DNA of 64,000 bases from Acidovorax sp. (GTDB taxonomy: Bacteria > Pseudomonadota > Gammaproteobacteria > Burkholderiales > Burkholderiaceae_C), in assembly GCA_031277855.1 (NCBI GenBank), contig JAITLO010000008.1, positions 124,001 to 188,000 on the forward strand, read 5' to 3'. Positions 57,836 through 64,000 of the stretch are shown here, piece after piece; within the stretch, counting starts at the first letter, position 1, and each line of letters starts with the position of its first letter. Both the position numbers and the translations under genes were made by a program. The notes under the pieces were generated by a model. It was not told the origin of the DNA, did not search any database, and was given only the letters and a program-made list of their open reading frames with translations.

Positions 57836-59782
57836 TCAAGCCTGGCCGGAGCGGAAGGCCGCCAGGCGCTGGGCAAAAGGCTCCAGCACCAGACTGTCGT
57901 CAGGCTGTGCACCGGGCACACGCAGCACCAGGCCAAAGCCGGCCATGAGCTCGGCCATCTCCTGGGGCGGTATGGAGCCCCGGGTCATCAGCGCGTCCAC
58001 CGTGGCACCAAAGGCAGGGCCATGCGTTTTCAGCAGCGCATGGGTGCGCTGGTACTGGGCCTGCAGCAAGTCCTCTATGGCCTGGTTGCTGGGCGCCACA
58101 TCGGTGTTGAGGTGGTCCTCGGTGTCCGAAGTCACATCGGTGCGGCTGATGCGCGTGCCAAAGCCGTGGTAGCGGATATGGCGCGCCGCCATGGCCGTGG
58201 CCTGCTTGTAGTCGCTTTCCGAGCCTGCGGTACAGGCCATTTCGCCAAACACCAGCTCCTCGGCCACGCGGCCGGCCAGGCTCACGCACATCATGTCCAG
58301 CGCGTTCTGCCGTGTGGTGGCCTTGAGCGTGGCAAAGCTGTTGTAGCCGCCCTCGAAGGAGGCGATGTTGATCTTGATCTCCTGCGGTGCCTGGCCAAAC
58401 AGCAGGGCATAGACCAGGCCGTGGCCGGCCTCGTGCACTGCGAGCAGGGCGCGGAAGTCGGCATTGGCGCGCTGCTTGACGCGGTCCAGGTCCAGCGTGA
58501 CCGCAAAGCGCTCGCTGGCATGCTGGCCATCGGGTAGCAGGCCGTTGGCCAGCAGGTGGAGGCGATCCGCCGCCAGGCTGATGCCCACGGGGCGCTGCAG
58601 GTCCAGGCCTTGCTCCAGCGTCCACAGCGTGGTCTTGACCAGGGTGCTGCTCAAGATCGCATGCACGGCAGAAAACAGTGGCCGCGTGCCCTGGGCCGGG
58701 AAGACCGAGTTGGCATACAACGCATCCAGCACATCGGCGCCCAGGCTGAGCTGCACACCGGTCTGGGTCTGGATGTCGTTCACATAGCCGGCGCACAGCT
58801 CGCGGATCAGGCGCTCGTAGGTGGCGCGGCTCAGCGAGGGGTAGATCACATGGTTGTTGCCAAGGCGTGCGATCTGCTCGGGCTTGAAGCGCTCGGACAA
58901 GGCCTTTTTCACATCGATGACCGAAAGGCGCTGGGTCAGGCGGTGGAAGATGTCGGCATCGGTGTCGCAATCCTCCACGCGCTGGGCAGTCTCGCGGTAC
59001 ATCTCGTCCAGGTTGCCGCAGACAAAAATGAGCAGCCGGCTGTAGTCGGTTTCCCAGTCCTGCTGCTGCTCGCGGAACTGCACAAACAGCTGGTGCACGC
59101 GCTCCGAAGGCCATTGCATGATTTCGGTCAGCGGCTCATGCAGCTTGAAGCTGCGCTTGAGCTCCTGGGCGTCCCAGGCGTCGAGGCGGAAGCGGTAGGC
59201 CTTGTCGGGCTTTTCCTCATCGTCGCGCTCGGCGTCGTACTGCTGGCCGGCCAGCTTGCGCTCGATGTCCACCAGCGCACCCAGGGGCGGGGGCAGGCGG
59301 CCATCGGACAGCAGCATCCACACGTCCTGGTAGCGCTCGGCCTTGGCATCCTCGCCTTTGCTGTCCTTGGTGCGGTAGCGCTGGAACTCGTCCAGCACCA
59401 GAATGCCGGGCGTGCCCTCGTCAATGCCCGAGTCTTCGAGCATGGAGGCAATGGAGGAGCCACGATAGCTGCCCGCGCCATTGCTGAAGCCATCCATTTG
59501 CACTTCCACAAAGCGGTCGTAAAAGCCCAGCAACTGGGCCAGGCGGCGCGTGAGCTGGGTCTTGCCCGTGCCGGTCAGACCCCAGAGGCAGACGATGACG
59601 GGGCGGGTAATGCACTGGGGCAGCACATACCAGGCACGCACGCTGTCGATGACGCGGTCAATGACCTCGTCGATACCGAACAGCTCGGTCTTGAGCTGGG
59701 CTGCAATCTCGGCCAGCTGTTGCTGGCGCTGTGCCAGCAGGGGCTGCAGCTCGGCTGCAGCGGTGGTTTTCTTCATGTCCAT
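57836..59782 (-). CDS. AAA+ ATPase with C-terminal M41-type peptidase domain
   Basis: A 648-residue soluble protein. The ATPase domain has G-L-T-G-T-G-K-T at residues 68-75 and a Walker B region L-V-L-D-E-F-Q-R-Y near 130; it looks more like a ClpX/RuvB-type or classical AAA+ unit than like FtsH. The C-terminal 200 residues carry the zinc-peptidase motif H-E-A-G-H at 450-454 and a following S-L-A-G-R-V-A-E-E-L-V-F segment, both typical of FtsH (M41). Unlike FtsH there are no membrane helices. It could degrade folded or damaged cytoplasmic proteins. A 78-residue gene lies seven bases upstream, and an attenuator-like leader precedes both. ATG 59776 is an alternative start. Confidence 0.87.
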   Translation of the reverse strand: MDMKKTTAAAELQPLLAQRQQQLAEIAAQLKTELFGIDEVIDRVIDSVRAWYVLPQCITRPVIVCLWGLTGTGKTQLTRRLAQLLGFYDRFVEVQMDGFSNGAGSYRGSSIASMLEDSGIDEGTPGILVLDEFQRYRTKDSKGEDAKAERYQDVWMLLSDGRLPPPLGALVDIERKLAGQQYDAERDDEEKPDKAYRFRLDAWDAQELKRSFKLHEPLTEIMQWPSERVHQLFVQFREQQQDWETDYSRLLIFVCGNLDEMYRETAQRVEDCDTDADIFHRLTQRLSVIDVKKALSERFKPEQIARLGNNHVIYPSLSRATYERLIRELCAGYVNDIQTQTGVQLSLGADVLDALYANSVFPAQGTRPLFSAVHAILSSTLVKTTLWTLEQGLDLQRPVGISLAADRLHLLANGLLPDGQHASERFAVTLDLDRVKQRANADFRALLAVHEAGHGLVYALLFGQAPQEIKINIASFEGGYNSFATLKATTRQNALDMMCVSLAGRVAEELVFGEMACTAGSESDYKQATAMAARHIRYHGFGTRISRTDVTSDTEDHLNTDVAPSNQAIEDLLQAQYQRTHALLKTHGPAFGATVDALMTRGSIPPQEMAELMAGFGLVLRVPGAQPDDSLVLEPFAQRLAAFRSGQA

Positions 59783-59789
59783 GGTGTTT

Positions 59790-60026
59790 TTATTCGAGGT
59801 GAAACTGCCGCAGGCTGCGCTGCAGCTGCATGCGGTCGGCCCGGCGCTGGGCGCCCTGGCTGTGGATATGGCGGCCTGCGCCGCCGCTGGCCGAGCGTGC
59901 GGCATGGGCCACGGGGTTGCGTGGAGGCGCACTGGCCTCCAGGTGTACCACCATGGGCTGCTTCATGCGGCGCAAGGCCTTGACGCGGCCTTTGGCAAAG
60001 GCACGCGAGGGTTTTTGCGAACTCAT
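59790..60026 (-). CDS. Small basic protein encoded with the AAA/M41 gene
   Basis: A 78-residue arginine-rich protein (M-S-S-Q-K-P-S-R-A-F-A-K-G-R-V-K-A-L-R-R-M-K-Q) with no membrane helix and probably little fixed structure in its second half. A CAGGAAC sequence precedes the start by about ten bases. Its stop codon lies seven bases before the protease start, so the two should be co-transcribed and translationally coupled. It could be a substrate adaptor or regulator of the protease, which is inference. It is not recognised as a known family. Confidence 0.55.
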   Translation of the reverse strand: MSSQKPSRAFAKGRVKALRRMKQPMVVHLEASAPPRNPVAHAARSASGGAGRHIHSQGAQRRADRMQLQRSLRQFHLE

Positions 60027-60241
60027 ACAGTCCGGTTCCTGAAAACGAAAAGCCCCGGCGGATAGGCCAGGGCTTTTGCGTGGACGCTTGCTGCGTCACA
60101 GCCGTGGCTGAACCTGTTGCGACACGGTTCAGCCGGGGCGAGGAACCGTGTTCAGTGAGTGAGGGAGTTGAGATCAAACATGCGAGTAGCTCCTGTACAA
60201 GGGCGCGGCAAGGTCGCTAGTTGCCGCGCGGTGAAGCGAAG
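60027..60241 (-). promoter_or_regulatory. Attenuator-like leader of the AAA/M41 operon
   Basis: In transcription order on the minus strand: predicted start near 60241; an AGGAG site at 60190-60194; a nine-codon ORF at 60181-60152 (M-F-D-L-N-S-L-T-H, stop TGA); arm A GAACCGTGT-complement at 60143-60151; arm B at 60122-60134; arm C at 60106-60114; then an intrinsic terminator at 60048-60077 (AAAAGCCC / GGGCTTTT followed by CGTTTTC). Arm B pairs perfectly over 9 bp either with arm A or with arm C, so the two hairpins exclude each other. This is the classical layout of translation-coupled attenuation. Confidence 0.6.
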
Positions 60242-60247
60242 CTACAG

Positions 60248-60277
60248 ATTATGAAGCAGCGGGCGCGCAAATGGCAA
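60248..60277 (-). promoter_or_regulatory. Candidate sigma-70 promoter of the AAA/M41 operon
   Basis: On the minus strand, TTGCCA (60272-60277) and CATAAT (60248-60253) are separated by 18 bases. The start site would be near 60241, at the head of the attenuator-like leader. The promoter is divergent from hrpA, which starts at 60347. Confidence 0.55.
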
Positions 60278-60346
60278 CGCAAGTGCAGGTGCTTGTGGTA
60301 GCAGGCCAACGTGGATGGGCCGCGAACCCCGATAATCCAGCCCCTT

Positions 60347-63300
60347 ATGTCTTTGAAGATCACCTTCCCCGAGTCGCTCCCCGTATCCAGTCGCCGTGAC
60401 GAGATCATGGAGGCCATGGACCGCCACCAGGTCATCATCGTCTGTGGCGAAACCGGCTCGGGCAAGACCACGCAGCTGCCCAAGATCGCGCTGGCGCTGG
60501 GCCGGGGCAAGATCAATGCGGTGCCCGATGAAAAAGGCCAGGTGCGCGGCCATTTGATCGGCCACACCCAACCGCGTCGGATTGCAGCGTCTTCCGTGGC
60601 CAAGCGCATTGCCGAGGAGCTGAACACACCCCTGGGCGAGGTGGTGGGCTACAAGGTGCGCTTTCAGGACACGCTGCAAAAAAACGCCTCGGTCAAGCTG
60701 ATGACCGATGGCATTTTGCTGGCCGAAACGCAGACCGACCCTTTGCTCAAGGCCTACGACACCCTGATCATTGACGAGGCCCACGAGCGCAGCCTGAACA
60801 TCGACTTCTTGCTGGGCTATCTGCGCCAGATACTGCCCAAGCGCCCCGACCTCAAAGTGGTGGTCACCTCGGCCACCATCGATGCCGAGCGTTTTGCCAA
60901 GCACTTTGCATCCCCTCGCCGGTCGCAGGGCCGCCCCAAGGCCGGCGAAGCCCCCTTGGGGGGCAGCGACCCACATGCAATGGGGGAGCGTGGGGGCGAC
61001 GATTTGGTGCCGGCGCCGGTGATCATGGTCTCGGGCCGCACCTATCCGGTGGAGATGCGCTACCGCCCCTTCGAAGGCGAAAAAGACAAGGACTTGAACG
61101 ACGCCATCGCCGATGGTGTGGACGAGTTGTGGCAGGGCGGCAGGGGCGGCGACATCCTGATTTTTCTGCCCGGCGAGCGAGAGATCCGCGAGGCCGCCGA
61201 CCATGTGCGAAAGCATTTGCAGAACTCGCCCACATTGCGCTCTGCCGAGGTGCTGCCGCTGTTCTCGCGCCTGTCCCAGGCCGAGCAAGACCGTATTTTT
61301 GACGGCCACACCGGCCGCCGCATTGTGCTGGCCACCAATGTGGCCGAAACCTCGCTCACGGTGCCAGGGATTCGATACGTGATTGACGCAGGCACGGCGC
61401 GTGTCAAGCGCTATTCCTTCCGTAGCAAGGTGGAGCAACTGCTGGTGGAGCCCATCTCCCAGGCAGCGGCCAACCAGCGCGCCGGCCGCTGTGGCCGCGT
61501 GGCCAACGGCATTTGCATACGCCTGTATGACGAGGCCGACTTCAATGGCCGCGACAAATTCACCGACCCGGAAATCCTGCGCAGCTCCCTGGCCGGCGTG
61601 ATTTTGCGCATGAAGTCGCTGGGCCTGGGCGATGTGGTGCATTTCCCTTTTCTGGAAGCACCCTCGGGCCGCGCCATTGCCGACGGCTACCAGCTGCTGG
61701 CCGAGCTGGGCGCGGTGGATGAGCGCGGTGAGCTGCTGGATATGGGCAAGGCGCTGTCGCGTCTGCCGCTGGACCCGCGCGTGGGCCGCATGATCGTCGA
61801 GGCCAAAAACCGTGGCGCCCTGGCCGAGGTGCTGATCATTGCCTCGGCGCTTTCGGTGCAGGACGTGCGCGACCGGCCCATGGAGGCCCAGCAGCAGGCC
61901 GACCAGGCACATGCCAAGTTCGATGACGAGAAAAGCGAATTCAGCGGCTATCTGCGGCTGTGGAAATGGCTGTCGGACGCGCGCGGCGGCAAGGTGGTGG
62001 CCAAGAGCCGGGCCGAGATGGCCGCGCAAACCAAGCCCGCAGCCAAGCCCAGCACCCGCAGCCAGGCCTTTTTGCCGGTGAGCCAACGTGCCAGCGGAGC
62101 CCAAGTGGAAGGTACGGTGGAGGAGCGCCTGGCGCTGTTCAACCCGGCCGAGCCGCAGCAAGAAGCCGCCACGCACAAGGTCAGCAACCGCCAGTGGGAG
62201 CAGTTGCTGCGCCAGAACTTCATCAACATCCGCCGCGTGCGCGAGTGGCGCGACATCCACTCCCAGCTGCTCACGGTGGTGAAAGAGCAGAAATGGCAGA
62301 TCAACAGCGAGGCCGCAGGCTATGAGGCCATGCACCTGTCCATGCTCTCCGGTCTGCTGGGCAATATCGGCTACAAGGGCGAGGAGAGCGAAGCCTATCT
62401 GGGCGCCCATGGCATCAAATTCCACCCCCATCCCGGCGCGCATCTGAGCAAAAAGCCGGGCCGCTGGATTGTAGCGGCCGAGCAGGTCGAGACCTCGCGC
62501 CTGTACGGCCGTGGCATTGCCGCCATCGAGCCGCAGTGGCTGGAAGAGGTGGGCGGCCATCTGCTGAAGAAACAGCTGCTGGACCCGCATTGGAGCAAGA
62601 AACAGGCCGATGTGGTGGCGCTGGAGCGCGCCACGCTCTATGGCCTGGTGGTCTACAACGGCCGGCGCGTGAGCTATGGCCGCGTGGACCCGCATTCGGC
62701 GCGCAACACCTTTATCCGCCAGGCCCTGGTGGAGGGCGAGTGGGAGACCAAATGGCATTTCCTGCCCGCCAACCTCAAGCTGATGCGCAAGGTCGAAGAG
62801 CTGGAGCACAAGAGCCGCCGCCAGGACGTGCTGGTCGATGACGAGCTGATCTTCGCCTTCTACGACCAGCAACTGCCGCGCGATGTGTACAGCGGTGCCA
62901 CCTTTGACCAGTGGTTCCGCCTGCACAGCAAGGGCAACCCCGAGCTGCTGCGCCTGTCCAAGGACGAGCTGATGCGCCATGAGGCCGCCGGCATCACCAC
63001 CGACAATTTCCCCAAGCTGCTCAAGCTCGGCGGTGTGGACTGTACGGCCAGCTATCTGCACAGCCCCGGCGATGCGCGCGACGGTGTCACCGTCACCGTG
63101 CCGCTGTTTGTGCTGAATCAGGTATCGGAGGAGCGTGCCGAATGGCTGGTGCCGGGCATGCTCAAGGACAAGATCCAAGCCCTGCTCAAAAGCCTGCCCC
63201 AGCGCCCGCGCAGCCGCTTTGTGCCCCTGCCCGAAAGCGCGGCCCGCCTGGCCGCGCTGTTCACACAGCCCGAGCGCTGGGCCCAGCAGGGCAGCGGCCT

Positions 63301-64000
63301 GATCGATGCTTTGTTAAAGCAGGTGCGTGACGAAACCTCGCTGGATGTGAAGCGTGCCGACTTTAAGCTGGACATGCTCAGCCCGCATCTGTTCATGAAC
63401 TTCCGCATCACGGACGAGCATGGCCGCCAGCTGGACCAGGGCCGCAATCTGGGCGCGCTCAAGTCCAAACTGGGCAGCCAGGCGCGTGGCGCCTTCCAGG
63501 CGCTTGCTTCCTTAAAGGTAGCAGCCGTAGCACCTGTGCAGCCAGATGTGGCATCGAACACATCGCAAAGCAGTGAAAAGAAAGCGCAGGCTGCTGCGAA
63601 AACCGGAGCGCCTGCAGGCAAGATCGAACAGGCCGCAGCAGCCCAGCCGCATGATGCCCGCTACAAGGAGTGGAGCTTTGGCGAGCTGCCCGAGCTGATG
63701 GAAATCCGCCAGGGCAGCCAGACTTTGCTGGGCTTCCCGGCGCTGATCGATCACGGCGACTGCGTGGGCATCGCAGTGTTTGACGAGCCCGAAATGGCCA
63801 CCGCCAAGCACCGCGTGGGCCTGCGTCGCCTGTTTGCGCTGCAGATCCGCGACGCGCTGAAATACCTGGAAAAAAACATCCCCGATCTGCAGAAAATGGC
63901 CGTGGCCTATATGCCGCTGGGCACGCAGGAAGAGCTGCGCGCCCAGATCATTGACGTTGCCATAGACCGTGCCTTTTTGCAGGAGCCTTTGCCAGCCAAT
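60347..64000 (+). CDS. hrpA: ATP-dependent RNA helicase HrpA (partial, 3' end beyond the window)
   Basis: The first 1218 codons of a DEAH-box helicase, about 1300 residues in E. coli. Motif I G-E-T-G-S-G-K-T-T is near residues 34-42, the DEAH box D-E-A-H near 143-146, S-A-T near 172-174 and the motif VI Q-R-A-G-R-C-G-R near 376-383. The C-terminal domains typical of HrpA follow. Residues about 189-218 are an in-frame insertion derived from a GC-rich intergenic repeat, between S-A-T and the conserved V-S-G-R-T-Y-P-V-E. A second low-complexity Ala-rich segment lies near residues 1060-1100. HrpA rescues stalled ribosomes. The reading frame is intact throughout. Confidence 0.93.
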   Translation, partial: MSLKITFPESLPVSSRRDEIMEAMDRHQVIIVCGETGSGKTTQLPKIALALGRGKINAVPDEKGQVRGHLIGHTQPRRIAASSVAKRIAEELNTPLGEVVGYKVRFQDTLQKNASVKLMTDGILLAETQTDPLLKAYDTLIIDEAHERSLNIDFLLGYLRQILPKRPDLKVVVTSATIDAERFAKHFASPRRSQGRPKAGEAPLGGSDPHAMGERGGDDLVPAPVIMVSGRTYPVEMRYRPFEGEKDKDLNDAIADGVDELWQGGRGGDILIFLPGEREIREAADHVRKHLQNSPTLRSAEVLPLFSRLSQAEQDRIFDGHTGRRIVLATNVAETSLTVPGIRYVIDAGTARVKRYSFRSKVEQLLVEPISQAAANQRAGRCGRVANGICIRLYDEADFNGRDKFTDPEILRSSLAGVILRMKSLGLGDVVHFPFLEAPSGRAIADGYQLLAELGAVDERGELLDMGKALSRLPLDPRVGRMIVEAKNRGALAEVLIIASALSVQDVRDRPMEAQQQADQAHAKFDDEKSEFSGYLRLWKWLSDARGGKVVAKSRAEMAAQTKPAAKPSTRSQAFLPVSQRASGAQVEGTVEERLALFNPAEPQQEAATHKVSNRQWEQLLRQNFINIRRVREWRDIHSQLLTVVKEQKWQINSEAAGYEAMHLSMLSGLLGNIGYKGEESEAYLGAHGIKFHPHPGAHLSKKPGRWIVAAEQVETSRLYGRGIAAIEPQWLEEVGGHLLKKQLLDPHWSKKQADVVALERATLYGLVVYNGRRVSYGRVDPHSARNTFIRQALVEGEWETKWHFLPANLKLMRKVEELEHKSRRQDVLVDDELIFAFYDQQLPRDVYSGATFDQWFRLHSKGNPELLRLSKDELMRHEAAGITTDNFPKLLKLGGVDCTASYLHSPGDARDGVTVTVPLFVLNQVSEERAEWLVPGMLKDKIQALLKSLPQRPRSRFVPLPESAARLAALFTQPERWAQQGSGLIDALLKQVRDETSLDVKRADFKLDMLSPHLFMNFRITDEHGRQLDQGRNLGALKSKLGSQARGAFQALASLKVAAVAPVQPDVASNTSQSSEKKAQAAAKTGAPAGKIEQAAAAQPHDARYKEWSFGELPELMEIRQGSQTLLGFPALIDHGDCVGIAVFDEPEMATAKHRVGLRRLFALQIRDALKYLEKNIPDLQKMAVAYMPLGTQEELRAQIIDVAIDRAFLQEPLPAN
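60911..60997. repeat. GC-rich intergenic-type repeat inside hrpA
   Basis: The segment reads CGCCGGTCGCAGGGCCGCCC, AAGGCCGGCGAAGCCCCC, TTGGGGGGCAGCGACC and GGGGGAGCGTGGGGGC. It has the layout of the GC-rich repeats between genes of Comamonadaceae, including the CCCCAAGG/CCTTGGGG inverted arms. Here it is translated in frame as part of HrpA. Confidence 0.75.

Overview
The window is 64 kb of GC-rich DNA with tightly packed genes, frequent ATGA start/stop overlaps, several GTG and TTG starts, and families of GC-rich intergenic repeats. This style, the gene content (Bug-type binding proteins, GMC dehydrogenase, TctDE-like sensors, a hot-dog/GNAT fusion, HrpA) and the repeats point to a betaproteobacterium of the Comamonadaceae, most likely Comamonas. 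That assignment is inference. No rRNA, tRNA, CRISPR array, phage or insertion sequence was seen. This looks like ordinary chromosome with accessory islands.

Left part (1-15.4 kb): a CoA-transferase cluster (family I subunits A and B, a CaiB-like family III enzyme, a LysR regulator); a convergent glutathione reductase/glutathione transferase pair; a Bug-family solute-binding protein; a two-subunit GMC dehydrogenase with an exported small subunit; a TctDE-like two-component system divergent from an SsuABC/TauABC-type ABC importer. From 15.4 to 22.2 kb are a class I methyltransferase, an O6-methylguanine-DNA methyltransferase facing a small gene across a LexA-box-like site, a Nudix hydrolase, two short-chain dehydrogenases, a PaaI-like thioesterase and a medium-chain reductase flanked by direct repeats.

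Middle part (22.3-46.4 kb): a complete RND efflux operon with a convergent TetR regulator; a DUF72 protein; the transcription accessory protein Tex; tandem GNAT acetyltransferases; an iron-dependent alcohol dehydrogenase; an apparently exported hydratase-like protein; an esterase; a hot-dog/GNAT fusion; ygfZ; and the housekeeping operon mltG-tmk-holB-pilZ. This is followed by a degenerate HD-GYP protein and a PAS/HAMP membrane sensor without a chemoreceptor signalling tip.

Right part (46.4-64 kb): argA, an MFS transporter, several membrane, lipoprotein and zinc-ribbon proteins (one with a (TA)19 tract just upstream), a metallophosphoesterase, an unlisted 54-residue protein and a YXWGXW lipoprotein. 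Then comes an RNA-repair pair: an RNA ligase and an HD-domain/polynucleotide-kinase fusion that could seal and heal broken RNA together. It is preceded by a probable short RNA with its own promoter, mini-ORF and terminator. Next is a convergent AAA+/M41 protease gene with a small upstream partner. Its leader has the layout of a transcription attenuator: promoter, nine-codon ORF, two mutually exclusive hairpins and an intrinsic terminator. The window ends inside hrpA, whose helicase core carries an in-frame insertion derived from an intergenic repeat.

The most notable observations are the AAA/M41 leader, the RNA-repair locus with its leader RNA, the 93-115 bp MITE-like repeats sitting at stop codons, the repeat inside hrpA, the SOS-box candidate and the (TA)19 tract.
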